Part shown: one piece after another, positions 25,192 to 34,900 of the stretch
Position numbering within the stretch: the first letter of the stretch is position 1
Layout of the letters: every line of letters starts with the position of its first letter
Assembly: GCA_029906195.1 (NCBI GenBank)
Contig: JARWSJ010000004.1
Location: 124,001-188,000, forward strand
From: Chitinophagaceae bacterium 26-R-25
Lineage (GTDB): Bacteria; Bacteroidota; Bacteroidia; Chitinophagales; Chitinophagaceae
DNA length: 64,000 nucleotides
Direction of reading: 5' to 3'
Made by a program: the position numbers and the translations under genes
The notes under the pieces: model-generated
What the model was told of the DNA's origin: nothing
Databases searched by the model: none
What the model saw: the letters and a program-made list of their open reading frames with translations, nothing else

Positions 25192-25515
25192 TTAAGTTGT
25201 CTGATAAATAGTTGAGGGCCGAAGGAATGTTGTTATGACTTCAGGCTTGGCATTATCTTCTACCCAGGATTCTACTTCCCCTCCATTTATGGTTTCACAT
25301 TGGATTACGTACATAACCTGACAGCCCATAATTGTCATTTGTCCTATTTGAATAAACCAGTTTGCGTGTGAGCGGTTAGGAATAAAGCCAAGCGCCTTGC
25401 CGGCTTCATGTATCCCTTGCAATGTTCCGTGAACAGCCTTGTACTGCTTCCCATCTGGAGCATAAAACCAGTTTGAAGTGGTTATTAGCACCTTCTTGTT
25501 TAAAAGATCTTGCAT
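25192..25515 (-). CDS. Small phage protein at right end
   Basis: About 107 residues from the ATG at 25515 (MQDLLNKKVLITTSNWFYAPDGKQYKAVHG); an upstream start at 25563 is possible, but AAAAGGG just before the chosen ATG looks like a binding site. The core is beta-rich with a Trp/Tyr-rich strand. Unknown function. It is the last gene before the likely attachment region, so it is an early gene in this orientation. Confidence 0.55.
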   Translation of the reverse strand: MQDLLNKKVLITTSNWFYAPDGKQYKAVHGTLQGIHEAGKALGFIPNRSHANWFIQIGQMTIMGCQVMYVIQCETINGGEVESWVEDNAKPEVITTFLRPSTIYQTT

Positions 25516-25611
25516 CCCTTTTTGTTTGATAGTGATAGACTTACAGAAATAATTTTTAAGCAATTTTTATATCAGAGATAATATGTAGCAGGCTGTAAAT
25601 GTGTTCGATAG

Positions 25612-25659
25612 TGGGGACGCTCTGGGTACAAAAGCTTCGAAGAAATTCGGAGCTTTTTT
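25612..25659 (+). other. Possible prophage attachment site (tRNA-3'-end-like) with terminator
   Basis: GCTCTGGGTAC (about 25618-25628) looks like the acceptor end of a tRNA, but no cloverleaf can be built upstream, so it is not a complete tRNA gene. It is directly followed by a plus-strand terminator: AAAGCTTCGAA (25631-25641), GAAA loop, TTCGGAGCTTT (25646-25656), T run. A duplicated tRNA 3' end plus orphan terminator is what a tRNA-integrating prophage leaves at one end. Inference; the left att is not visible. Confidence 0.4.
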
Positions 25660-25714
25660 CGTTTATAGCATGTTCTTTATTTCATGTTGTCTCCTTTTTG
25701 CTTTGATAAAATCG

Positions 25715-25746
25715 AATAAAAAAACACTGGTTCGTAACCAGTGTTT
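25715..25746 (-). terminator. Terminator of toxin-antitoxin operon
   Basis: AAACACTGGTT (25722-25732), CGT loop, AACCAGTGTTT (25736-25746), then a T-rich run on the minus strand. It lies downstream of yoeB. Confidence 0.8.
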
Positions 25747-25811
25747 CAAAAATATTTAAAGTAAAGTAGGAGCCTTCGATTCCTCATTTAGTGCACCGAC
25801 AACTTTTGCAA

Positions 25812-26066
25812 TTAATAGTGATATCGACATTGCACAATAACAACAGAATCGCTTTCTACTTTATAGACAATCCGATGCTCAAGATTTATTCTGCGCGACC
25901 AAAAGCCTGAAAGATTTTCTCTAAGTGCTTCGGGTTTTCCTGTTCCTTCAAAAGGAGTGCGCATAATTTCTTTAATTAGACTGTTGACCTTTCGGAGCAT
26001 CAGCTTATCTGTTTGTTGCCAATAGAGATAATCTTCCCAGGCATCTTCAAGAAAAATTATTCTCAT
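25812..26066 (-). CDS. yoeB: YoeB-type ribosome-dependent mRNA interferase toxin
   Basis: This 84-residue protein is close to E. coli YoeB: EDAWEDYLYWQQTDK, GTGKPEALRENLSGFWSRRIN and the end VQCRYHY with the terminal His-Tyr are all present. YoeB cleaves mRNA in the ribosomal A site when free of antitoxin; the conserved Glu, Arg and final His form the active site. It overlaps the antitoxin gene by 4 bases (ATGA) and is transcribed from the same promoter. It lies just outside the inferred right end of the prophage and is probably a chromosomal module. Confidence 0.95.
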   Translation of the reverse strand: MRIIFLEDAWEDYLYWQQTDKLMLRKVNSLIKEIMRTPFEGTGKPEALRENLSGFWSRRINLEHRIVYKVESDSVVIVQCRYHY

Positions 26067-26314
26067 TCTTCAATAAGCTTTTGTTCCTTTCCTTTTCCTT
26101 TTTCATATTGATTAATTGCTCTTTGAAGGCGCTCCGCATTCTTTGGAGATCTTAATAAGTAAAAAGTTTCCATTATGCTCTCGTAATCTGCTTCTGAAAG
26201 CACCACTATATTTTCTCCTTTCGTTCGTGTTACATGAAGAGGAGTGTGATTATTGAAGACTTCGTCCAAATAACCCTTTAATTTCTGTCTAAAATCTGAA
26301 TAGGTGACTATCAT
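26063..26314 (-). CDS. yefM: YefM-type antitoxin
   Basis: About 83 residues from the ATG at 26314 (MIVTYSDFRQKLKGYLDEVF); a GTG two codons upstream is also open but less likely. The N-terminal half is the Phd/YefM DNA-binding fold (YSDFRQKLKGYLDEV, then LSEADYESIMET); the charged C-terminus wraps the toxin. It neutralises YoeB and, with it, represses the operon through the palindromes at 26342-26361. The order antitoxin then toxin with 4-base overlap is typical. Confidence 0.9.
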   Translation of the reverse strand: MIVTYSDFRQKLKGYLDEVFNNHTPLHVTRTKGENIVVLSEADYESIMETFYLLRSPKNAERLQRAINQYEKGKGKEQKLIEE

Positions 26315-26341
26315 AAACACAAATGTAAACAGAAAATTGAC

Positions 26342-26361
26342 TTGTACAAAATGTTGTACAA
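26342..26361. promoter_or_regulatory. YefM-YoeB operator: two TTGTACAA palindromes
   Basis: TTGTACAA occurs at 26342-26349 and 26354-26361. The TGTACA cores are 12 bp centre to centre, as in the E. coli yefM-yoeB operator described in the literature. The site lies 28 bases upstream of the antitoxin ATG. Confidence 0.85.
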
Positions 26362-26399
26362 TAGTTTGGAGCTGAATATTGAAGAATTAAAAAGGTAAA

Positions 26400-27035
26400 C
26401 TATTTCAGCACTCCCCAATCCAGCACTCTTCTCGCATATTTTTTATCACGAATGATAAAAGTGTATTCGGTGCCGCGATCGCCCATGCCGAGCATGTAGA
26501 TGTAAATATTTTTTTTGTCCGGTGTTATATAGACTGCGTTGCGTGTTTTCAGGCTGCCATCATTTGAAAACGAAAAGCTGGGGTTGTAAAGATCCTTGTA
26601 CGCAATAGAAGGTATTGTAACTGTATCCTTGTCAATGATCACGCTGATAGAATCGATTGTCGTTTGCGGCGTCACACCATAGCAACCATAAAACGGTTTG
26701 CCATCTATTCTTACCAAATGATCTTCTACTAAATTCAGTTTGTGCTTTGTTGGTACAAATCTTCCCGTTTGAATGTACACAGTAATTCCATCTCCAGAAT
26801 AGGTTACCGAATTAGTATTAACATCTTTCAACGGAAGTTTGGCAAATGGCTTTTTATTGATGCTTTCTTCAATTCCGGCCATTGTAAAAGTTGCCAGGTC
26901 AGTTTTAAGGTCTTTTTCCATCATACGCGACCATTGGTCCTTTTTCTGCCGAAAATCTGGATAGTCCAGATCCTGCCCTTTTACGAAAGTTGTAGTGGCG
27001 AGCAATGCACCGGAGAGTATCAGTATTTTTTTCAT
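26400..27035 (-). CDS. Secreted protein of unknown function
   Basis: Start at the ATG at 27035 (MKKILILSGALLATTTFVKGQ), which opens a signal peptide; upstream codons in frame are spurious. The 211-residue product is beta-rich, with a segment rich in Asp/Lys (about 20-45) and a C-terminal half built of strands ending in YARRVLDWGVLK. There is no recognised domain. The gene is divergent from the VWA lipoprotein gene. Confidence 0.65.
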   Translation of the reverse strand: MKKILILSGALLATTTFVKGQDLDYPDFRQKKDQWSRMMEKDLKTDLATFTMAGIEESINKKPFAKLPLKDVNTNSVTYSGDGITVYIQTGRFVPTKHKLNLVEDHLVRIDGKPFYGCYGVTPQTTIDSISVIIDKDTVTIPSIAYKDLYNPSFSFSNDGSLKTRNAVYITPDKKNIYIYMLGMGDRGTEYTFIIRDKKYARRVLDWGVLK

Positions 27036-27237
27036 GTGGTTCTTCATTTCATAAAAATAATTGAATAATTGATTGACCAAAGAGTTAAATCTGTTACCAA
27101 TGTCCTTAAAAAAATGATATTTACAACACGAAGAAAAGTGAAAGAAAAGCAAAAAGGTTTTCGCTCTTGTGCAAAATAATGTTTTCCGCATCTTCGTTTT
27201 GTTCACACCATTTCCCAAACAACTAAAACCGTTCAAA

Positions 27238-28626
27238 ATGAAATTGACTGGCTTGTGTTTAGCATTTGCTGCAGTCTGTATCGTTTTATCCTGTAGTTTT
27301 TCCAGCGGACAAGGGCAGAATTCGCCTAAACCGCAAAAGGCTGCCATTGACGACTCTTCCAACCTGATTCGCTGGCAAGTAAGGACCTCCGGCGCTTACC
27401 TCCTTTATGATGGCAATGAAGAGCCGTACCTGTACATCAATATTAAAAGCGGTGAAAATAAAAACGATAAGAAAAGAGTTCCTCTGAACATATCACTGGT
27501 GCTGGATCGCAGCGGTTCAATGGCCGGCGATAAGATAGAATACGCAAAGAAAGCGGCAATGTTTGTGGTGGATCAATTAAACAGCAATGATATTTTATCC
27601 ATCGTGAATTATGACGATAAAGTAGAAGTAACCAGTCCTTCCCAGCCTGTAAAAAATAAAGAGATGCTGAAGGCTGCCATAGACCAGATTTGCGACCGTG
27701 GATCGACTAATTTGTCGGGTGGCACCTTGCAAGGGTACTGGCAAGTGGCAAAAACAATGAAAGCAGGATATGTGAACCGTGTGCTGTTGCTAACTGATGG
27801 CCTCGCGAATGTTGGCATTACGGACCCCTCAGAATTAAAGAAACTGGTGGACGGTAAGTATAAGGAAAAGGGTATTGCGCTTTCCACGTTTGGGCTTGGC
27901 GCAGATTATAATGAGGATCTGCTAACCCTGCTGGCAGAAACTGGGCGTGCAAACTACTATTTCATAAAACAAGCCGATCAGATTCCCGGAATTTTTGCTA
28001 ATGAGTTAAAAGGCTTGTTAAGTGTGGTGGCGCAGAATGCGGCGGTTTCTGTTACATTGCCTGAGGGCATGGAGTGTGAGAAAGTGTATGGTTATCCATA
28101 CGAACTGAAGAACAACAAAGTCGAGATCAAATTCAATGATATTTATGCCAACGATGAGAAGGCCGTATTGATCAAACTAAAACCGGTAAATCGCCAGAAG
28201 GCAACTTTCTCTTTTAATTGCAACCTTTCTTACACGGACGTTGAAACGTTCCAGGAAAAGGCCCTTGCAGGAAGTGCAACTATTAATCTCACAAAAGAGA
28301 AAGAAAAAGTAGAAAAGTTTAGAGATCCTGTGGTGCAGGAGATGATTGCGGTGTTTACGTCTGCGGAAAAATTTGACGAAATACTTGCCGACGTTGACCG
28401 CGGCGACTATAAAACCGCAAAAAGGAAAGCGGATAGTACGCTAAAAACGATCAGGATATCTAAAGACAAATACAAGTCTGAAAAGCTTCAAAAGCAGGAG
28501 ATCCAATTGGAGGAATACACTAAAAACCTCGACAGCGTTCAAAACATGAAACTTGAAGATGTGAAGCTGTACCAGAAATCGAACAAGTCTGCGAATTATG
28601 AGGTGAAGAAGATGAAGCAACAATAA
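27238..28626 (+). CDS. VWA-domain lipoprotein
   Basis: Start at the ATG at 27238 because it opens a lipoprotein signal (LCLAFAAVCIVLSC). The 462-residue product carries a von Willebrand factor A domain: the metal-site motif DRSGSMAG at about residues 90-97, and VLLLTDGLANVG (about 180-191) for the third loop. A beta-sandwich follows (about 265-345), then a Lys/Glu-rich helical tail. VWA lipoproteins of this kind act in cell-surface adhesion or assembly; partners are unknown. It ends at the inverted repeat at 28624. Confidence 0.85.
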   Translation: MKLTGLCLAFAAVCIVLSCSFSSGQGQNSPKPQKAAIDDSSNLIRWQVRTSGAYLLYDGNEEPYLYINIKSGENKNDKKRVPLNISLVLDRSGSMAGDKIEYAKKAAMFVVDQLNSNDILSIVNYDDKVEVTSPSQPVKNKEMLKAAIDQICDRGSTNLSGGTLQGYWQVAKTMKAGYVNRVLLLTDGLANVGITDPSELKKLVDGKYKEKGIALSTFGLGADYNEDLLTLLAETGRANYYFIKQADQIPGIFANELKGLLSVVAQNAAVSVTLPEGMECEKVYGYPYELKNNKVEIKFNDIYANDEKAVLIKLKPVNRQKATFSFNCNLSYTDVETFQEKALAGSATINLTKEKEKVEKFRDPVVQEMIAVFTSAEKFDEILADVDRGDYKTAKRKADSTLKTIRISKDKYKSEKLQKQEIQLEEYTKNLDSVQNMKLEDVKLYQKSNKSANYEVKKMKQQ

Positions 28627-28721
28627 CTGAATAACTGAATAACCGAATAACTGAGTGGTTGAATGTTGTAGTGAACTATGAAAATAAACCACTCGGTTAT
28701 TTGGTTATTCAGTTATTCAGC
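28624..28721. repeat. Inverted pair of period-8 tandem repeats
   Basis: The left arm (about 28624-28662) repeats ACTGAATA, and the right arm (about 28686-28721) is its inverse; the right arm includes the end of metX. It closes two convergent genes and can form a long hairpin that would serve as bidirectional terminator. Same word as the element at 53270-53370. Confidence 0.8.
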
Positions 28722-29738
28722 TCCTTGTGCCAGCCATCTCGTCAATGCCTCAGAAATGATCTGAAACTCTACGAGAAAGCCGTCATGGCCGTAAGAGGAA
28801 TCAATTTCTATATATGTGGCGTTGGGTAGATGTTCTGCTATAAACTGCTGTTCTTTTGGCGGGCACAGAATATCGCTCGCGATTGCCATTACCAAAGCTC
28901 TTTGTGGAATGTGCCTTAAGACTGCAGCAAGATTGCCGCCGCGGCCGCGTGAAATGTTGTGCGAGTCCATGCTTTTGGTAAGCGCCCAATAGCTTTGCGC
29001 GGAAAATCTTTTTACCAGTTTATCGCCCTGGTAGTTGATGTATGAAGAGGCTTTAAAATTATCCAGCTTTTCATGATCGTGATCGGCTTGCTGATGCACC
29101 ATCATGTCGTAGTTGCGGTAGGTGAGCATGCCAATGGCTCTGGCAGCTTTCAGACCTTTTTCACCTGCGCCAATGCGTTTTTCTTTCCAGCTTTCATCTG
29201 CTTCAATGGCCAGTCGCTGCGCTGTATGAATGGCAATTCCCCAGGCACTTTCGGCCGGAGAAGTTGTGATAAGGAAAATGTTTTTGATCACCCCAGGCTC
29301 CATCACGCTCCACTCCAGCACCTGGTAGCCGCCCATGCTACCGCCCATCAGCAGGTGCACGGAGGAAATGCCCAAATGCTCCCTTAAAAGAATATGCGCT
29401 TTTACCATATCGCGGATGGTAATCAGCGGAAATTCGGCAAAATAAGACTGGCCGGTCACCGGATTGATGGATTGCGGGCCGGTACTGCCATAACAAGAAC
29501 CCAGGATATTGGCGCAGACGATGAAATATTTATTGGGATCGATGGCTGAATTCTCGCCCACCACCCCCTGCCACCAGTCGGTAGCGTCGCTATTGGCGGT
29601 GAGTGCATGGCAAACCCATACCACGTTACTTTTGCTGGCATTGAGGGTGCCGTAGGTATGGTATCCGATAGTCACTTCCGGCAGGGTATCACCGCTTTCA
29701 AGTTCAAAACTTTTTTTAATATGTAGCGTTTGCAACAT
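28713..29738 (-). CDS. metX: Homoserine O-acetyltransferase
   Basis: This 341-residue alpha/beta-hydrolase-fold enzyme transfers acetyl from acetyl-CoA to homoserine, the activation step of methionine synthesis. The nucleophile is Ser134 in MGGSMGGYQVLEW, the Asp lies in ASDILCPP and the His in SSYGHDGFLVE (about 318). Length and motif order match MetX. It is divergent from the osmC-like gene, followed by the PLP enzyme gene (30373) that would use its product. No attenuator or riboswitch fold is obvious in the 85-bp divergent spacer. Confidence 0.95.
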   Translation of the reverse strand: MLQTLHIKKSFELESGDTLPEVTIGYHTYGTLNASKSNVVWVCHALTANSDATDWWQGVVGENSAIDPNKYFIVCANILGSCYGSTGPQSINPVTGQSYFAEFPLITIRDMVKAHILLREHLGISSVHLLMGGSMGGYQVLEWSVMEPGVIKNIFLITTSPAESAWGIAIHTAQRLAIEADESWKEKRIGAGEKGLKAARAIGMLTYRNYDMMVHQQADHDHEKLDNFKASSYINYQGDKLVKRFSAQSYWALTKSMDSHNISRGRGGNLAAVLRHIPQRALVMAIASDILCPPKEQQFIAEHLPNATYIEIDSSYGHDGFLVEFQIISEALTRWLAQGAE

Positions 29739-29782
29739 CTAAAATCAAAATAATTAGGGTGCAAAGTAACGGCGTGTGATGT

Positions 29783-29790
29783 TACCTTTG
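29783..29790 (+). promoter_or_regulatory. TAnnTTTG promoter box upstream of osmC-like gene
   Basis: TACCTTTG lies 33 bases before the ATG at 29824, matching the Bacteroidota -7 consensus TAnnTTTG. On the opposite strand a weaker TACTTTG (about 29762-29768) could serve metX. Confidence 0.55.
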
Positions 29791-29823
29791 CTAAAATTTT
29801 TTTTCTTTTAAAATTTCTTCGCC

Positions 29824-30252
29824 ATGGTAAATATTGAGATAAACCTTTCTGAGCCCGGATACGGCTTTGAAGCAACAGACAGCATGGGACATGTAGTAAA
29901 AATGGACACAAGTCCCGAAACAGGCGGTAATAACTATGGAGCCAGACCAATGCAGGTGCTTTTAATGGGTCTTGGCGGTTGTAGCGGCATTGATGTGGTA
30001 AGTATTTTAAAGAAACAGCGCCAGGATATTACCCACTTTAAAATGTTTGTGGAAGCGGAAAGAGAAACCGGCAAAGAGCCCGCTCTTTGGAAAAGTGCCA
30101 AAATAGTGTTTGAAATGGGCGATTCTGTAGATGAAGACAAGGCAAAACGCGCCGCCCAGCTGTCTATGGAAAAATATTGCTCTGTAGCGGAAACATTGCG
30201 CAGAGCGGGTTGTGAGATCACGTGGGAAGTGAGAATGGTCGAGATGAGTTAA
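29824..30252 (+). CDS. OsmC-family protein
   Basis: The 142-residue protein has the two conserved cysteines of OsmC-type peroxidases, Cys53 in GGCSGIDV and Cys119 in EKYCSVAETL, in the usual positions. Members detoxify organic hydroperoxides or act in redox homeostasis. It lies between metX and metZ in a methionine-linked neighbourhood, a possible sulfur-redox link, though this is inference. It ends at a heptamer inverted repeat. Confidence 0.85.
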   Translation: MVNIEINLSEPGYGFEATDSMGHVVKMDTSPETGGNNYGARPMQVLLMGLGGCSGIDVVSILKKQRQDITHFKMFVEAERETGKEPALWKSAKIVFEMGDSVDEDKAKRAAQLSMEKYCSVAETLRRAGCEITWEVRMVEMS

Positions 30253-30336
30253 TAATTGAAAATTGAAAGTTGAAAATGGAAAATGAATGTTCTATGCAAA
30301 GTCATTTTCAATTTTCAATTTTCAACTTTCAATTCC
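30252..30336. repeat. Inverted pair of period-7 tandem repeats (ATTGAAA)
   Basis: The left arm (30254-30286) repeats ATTGAAA/GTTGAAA, the right arm (30302-30335) is the reverse complement, separated by about 15 bases. It lies between the osmC-like gene and metZ. Confidence 0.8.
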
Positions 30337-30372
30337 TAACAACTACAAACCAACAACTAAGAACTAAAAAAA

Positions 30373-31542
30373 ATGTCACATCATCCTATAACTAAAGTCA
30401 TCCGTACACAAGTGCCACGCACAGATGAGATGGAGCATTCTTCACCTTTGTTTCTTACCAGTAGTTTTTGCTACGATGATGCGGAAGAAATGCGTGCAAC
30501 ATTTGCGGATGAAAATGATAATAATATTTATACGCGATTCAGCAATCCTAACGTTCAGGAGTTTACTGACAGAATGGTAGCGCTGGAAGGTACGGAAGCT
30601 GGTTTTGCTACTGCCAGTGGCATGAGCGCAATTTTTGCATCGTTCATGACTTTTTTAAAGCAAGGCGATCACATAATTTCCTGCCGTTCCATTTTTGGAA
30701 GCACACATACCGTTATTACAAAGTATTTGTCCAAATACGGCATTGAATACACTTATGTGGATGCAAATGACGTGGCAAGCTGGGATGCGGCGGTAAAGCC
30801 GAACTCAAAAATGATTTTCCTGGAAACGCCTACCAATCCTGCATTGGATGTGATTGACCTTGAAGCAGCCGGGAAATTTGCCAGGAAGCATAATCTTTTG
30901 CTGAACGTAGACAATTGCTTTGCTACGCCAATCGGCCAGCGCCCGATTGATTATGGTGCAGACATTATCGTGCATTCTGCTACCAAGTGGCTCGATGGGC
31001 AAGGACGTGTGCTCGGTGGCGTTGTATTGGGCAGGAAAGAATTGATTCATGAAGTGTACCTGTTTTGCAGAAGTACCGGACCCTCTCTTTCTCCATTCAA
31101 TGCCTGGATATTGAGCCGTAGCCTCGAAACGCTGGAAGTACGCATGGAGCGTCATGCCTCCAACGCACTGAAAATAGCAAAGGCGCTGGAAGGTCATGAA
31201 AAAATAAGTTCCGTTCGCTATCCATTTTTGCAGTCGCATCCTCAGCATGAAATTGCTATGCGACAGATGTCAAATGGTGGTGGAATTGTGTGTTTTGAAT
31301 TAAAAGGTGGCCTGGAAGCTGGTCGTAATTTCCTGGATGCTTTGCAAATGCTGACACTTACTGCGAATCTTGGCGACACAAGAAGCATTGCTTCGCATCC
31401 TGCAAGCACAACACACGCTAAGCTGACCCACGAAGAGCGTGAAAAAGTTGGCATTACCCCGGGGCTCATCCGTATTTCCGTTGGCCTGGAAAACGTCAGC
31501 GATATTTTGAATGATATACTGCAGGCAGTAAATAGGAGCTAG
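30373..31542 (+). CDS. metZ: O-acyl-homoserine sulfhydrylase (PLP-dependent)
   Basis: The 389-residue enzyme of the Cys/Met metabolism PLP family binds PLP at Lys205 in HSATKWLDGQGRVLGG. YTRFSNPNVQEF (about 53-64), GMSAIFASF (about 83-91) and the phosphate-binding context fit the family. Together with metX next to it, the likely reaction is O-acetylhomoserine plus sulfide giving homocysteine (direct sulfhydrylation). Family members annotated as MetZ use O-succinylhomoserine; the choice of substrate cannot be read from sequence alone. It is followed by a G+C-rich terminator inside a heptamer repeat. Confidence 0.85.
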   Translation: MSHHPITKVIRTQVPRTDEMEHSSPLFLTSSFCYDDAEEMRATFADENDNNIYTRFSNPNVQEFTDRMVALEGTEAGFATASGMSAIFASFMTFLKQGDHIISCRSIFGSTHTVITKYLSKYGIEYTYVDANDVASWDAAVKPNSKMIFLETPTNPALDVIDLEAAGKFARKHNLLLNVDNCFATPIGQRPIDYGADIIVHSATKWLDGQGRVLGGVVLGRKELIHEVYLFCRSTGPSLSPFNAWILSRSLETLEVRMERHASNALKIAKALEGHEKISSVRYPFLQSHPQHEIAMRQMSNGGGIVCFELKGGLEAGRNFLDALQMLTLTANLGDTRSIASHPASTTHAKLTHEEREKVGITPGLIRISVGLENVSDILNDILQAVNRS

Positions 31543-31656
31543 GAAAGTCGAAAGTCAAAAGTCAAAATTCAGAAATTCAATACTGCTACTTAAAATAATC
31601 AGGTCCCCGCTCACGGGGACTTTTTTTTGACTTTTGATTTTTGACTTTTGATTTCA
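31543..31656. repeat. Inverted pair of period-7 repeats (AAGTCAA) around a terminator
   Basis: The left arm (about 31543-31579) repeats AAGTCGA/AAGTCAA, the right arm (about 31622-31656) is its inverse. Between them GTCCCCG-CTCA-CGGGGAC (31603-31620) with T8 forms a normal terminator for metZ. The rest of the 363-bp gap to 31905 holds no gene I can support. Confidence 0.8.
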
Positions 31657-31905
31657 TCGTGCCATTTTCTAAAAAATAGTCAGATGCTGATCTGTGTAAT
31701 TCCCCATTTTATCGATACATTGTACTTCGCATACGACCCAGACCTAATTTTATGAAATCTGCTTGTTTTTAAAAGCCAGTCTACCTGTGATAATTGTCCT
31801 TTCCTAAGACTTATCTTATTGCTAAAAAAATGGTTTGTTAACCGGATCTCCGAAAGAAGATCTGTTTGCATTATTGGATAAATTGCTTGAATACCGTACT
31901 TGGTC

Positions 31906-34900
31906 ATGAAGAAAATATATCTCTTTACTCTATTAATATTGAGCTTTTGGAGCACAAAGGCGCAGGACTTTTCAAACAAAGGAAAGGATTTTTGGATCGG
32001 GTATGGCAACCACGTCAAGATGTACGCTACCAATGGTCAGGAGCAGATGGCCCTCTACATCACGTCTGATGTTAACACAACAGGCACCGTTTCTATCAGC
32101 GGAATTTTCAGCCAGAATTTTACCGTCACAGCCAATCAGATAACTGAGATAGCCATTCCACAATCGGCGCGGCTGCTAAAGGATGGACTTTCGGATTATG
32201 GCATCCATGTTACTGCGGCCAAGGCAGTGGTTGTGTATGCGCATATTTACGCCTCGGCCGTATCAGGGGCCACCGTTTGTTTACCGACCAACACGCTTGG
32301 AAAAGAATATTACTCCATTAACTACACGCAAAAAAGCAATGAAGATCCGGCCTATTCATATTTTTTTGTAATTGCTACAGAAGATAATACAACTGTTGAA
32401 ATTACACCCGCACAAGCAACCATAGGTGGTTGGGCCGCAGGTTCTGTAAATACGGTGACATTGAATACAGGACAGGTTTACCAGGTTCTTGCCAACAAGG
32501 ATCTTACCGGTTCCACCATTAGGTCTATTGCGAACGGAACCGGAAACTGTAAACGGATAGCCGTTTTTAGTGGAAGTGGAAAAGTTTATATCAATACTCC
32601 GGAAAATACAGGATGTAATACTGCCGATAATTTGTATCAACAAGTATATCCTACTAATACCTGGGGCAAAAAATATATTACAGTGCCAAGCAGCGGAAGA
32701 CCGCTCAACATATACCGCGTTATTAAATCGAACCCGGCTGCCCAGGTATATCTAAATGGAACGGCAATACCCGCAGGCAGTTTTGTGAACAATTTGTACT
32801 ACGAGTTTTACAATAATACCACAAACGTTATTGAATCTGATATGCCCATCATGGTGGCGCAATATTTCCCAACGCAGGCCTGTAATGCAAATGGAGGAGG
32901 TAATGGAACAATAGGAACCTACAACGATCCAGAAATGATTTTTATAAATCCTGTTGAACAAACCATCAGGCAAGTGACGCTAAACTCTACAAGCCATTAT
33001 CTGATCAAAGAACAATACATCAATATAGCAGTAAAGAATGAAGGGGCGGCCCTGAGCAGTATGCGTTTAGATGGCAGTCCAATAGCCAACTATTTCAGCA
33101 CATTGCCGCAGGATTCAAAATACTCCTATGCGCAGATATCCGTAGGGCAGGGCACACATAACCTGAGCTGCGATTCGGGCTATAACGCCATCGCCTATGG
33201 CATGGGAGATCACGAAACGTATGGCTATTCTGCAGGCACCAATCTCGTTGATCTTTACCAGTACATTATGATTAAGAACTCTTACGCAACGGTTAAATTC
33301 CCCGCTGCCTGTAAAGACGTGCCGTTTCAGTTTTATAATGTTTTTCCGTATCAGCCGTTGAGCTTAAAATATCAGTTCAATGGCTTATTCAATGATACTA
33401 CGATCAACAGCCCTGTGTATGATTCTACATGGACTGTCGGGGCAAAAACGCTTTATCGTTATAAGCTCGACAGATACTACTCCGTGCATACACCGGCCAC
33501 TTATCCAATATCAGTTATCGCAAATAATCCAACGGTAACAAATGGTTGCACCGGCGAGCAGCAGATAGATTATGATTTGGCAGTGTTTGAGAAACCAAAG
33601 GCCGATTTTTCCTATGACTTCTCTGGTTGCTTTAAGGACGTGGTAAACTTCAAGGAGATTACGGACCCCAATAACTCGCGACAGATAATACTGACTCAAT
33701 GGGATATGGGACATGGGAAAATAATTGATACCGCAGGTCCAAAATATACCTTTAAAGCCATCGGGGATTCCGTGGTTAAATACTCTTACATCACCGATGT
33801 AGGGTGTTTGTCAGATACGGCAGTAAGAACGGTTTCAGTAAATCCCTTGCCAGTTGCACAGTTTAGTACGTCGCTACCCCTGTGTGAAACCAAGGCGGTA
33901 ACTTTTATCAATCAATCTTCTGCAGCGAGGGGAAATGTTACAAAATGGCATTGGAACTTTGGAGACAATACAGACAGTTTGTTTGTACAATCGCCCACAC
34001 ATATCTATGCGAAACAAGGAAACTATAACGTCTCATTGCTTGTTGAGTCAGACAGTGGTTGCAGGAGCAGCGTTCTAACGATTCCCGTAACCGTCAACTA
34101 TCAGCCCCTGGCAAACTTTGGCGCGCCAAGATCTTGTCTTAACGATGGCCTTGCAACATTTACCGATTCATCCTCGATAGGAGATAATTCTATTTTAACC
34201 TACAAATGGGATTTGAACTACGGCACATCTCCGGCAGGCACATACCCGACAAATGCAAACCCGCAATGGCACTACACGTCGGTTGGCAATTACCAGGCAA
34301 AACTTACGGTTACTTCGAACAAAGGTTGCACGTCTGACACGATAAAAAGTTTTACCATAAACGGTACCGTGAAGCAGGCCAAATTTGCCATTAACAACAC
34401 GAATTTTTGCAGCAATACGGCGCTCGATATTACCAATACTACTCAGATTACTTTTGGCAACATCGTGAAGCTTGAAATCTGGTGGGATTATAATAATGAT
34501 CCATCCGACAAAACAACAGATGACTATCCGACTAACGGTAAAAAGTATACGCATTTATATAAAAGTTTTACGTCACCCAGTGGCGCAAAATCATTTGCCG
34601 TGCACTATAAAGCCTACTCGGGAGCATCTTGCTTCGATGAATTTGATACAACCATTACATTGAAACAAACCCCTGTATTGGCATTTGATTCACTATCGCC
34701 GATGTGCCAGGAGGCATTGCCAATTGCTTTAACCGCGGCTTCTAACACCGACGGTTTTAGCGGTACAGCGACCTATGTGGGTGCCGGAGTTGTGTCGGGA
34801 AAAACATTTGATCCACGCAGGGCAGGGGTGGGTAAGTTTCCAATTAAATACATCTTTGCCGCCAGCAATGGTTGCAGTGCTGATTCAACACGTTTTATAA

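Larger units (their letters stand above)
1..25660. mobile_element. Partial tailed prophage (right-hand part)
   Basis: A continuous block of minus-strand genes includes a TP901-type tape-measure protein, S49 protease, capsid-like protein, portal-like protein, tail fibre, holin, endolysin and spanin, so this is a siphovirus-type (non-contractile) prophage; no tail sheath gene is visible. The left end is beyond the window, as are terminase, integrase and repressor. The right limit is inferred at about 25.6 kb, where phage-like genes stop and a tRNA-3'-end-like string followed by a plus-strand terminator appears. The structural frames look intact. The exact right boundary is uncertain by a few hundred bases. 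Confidence 0.85.

Noticed and set aside
25612-25630. A tRNA gene at the right prophage end
   Set aside because: Only an acceptor-like 3' string is present; T-arm and D-arm cannot be formed.
31680-32033. Minus-strand open frame of 117 codons
   Set aside because: It overlaps the start of the large T9SS protein gene on the other strand and has no recognisable features.
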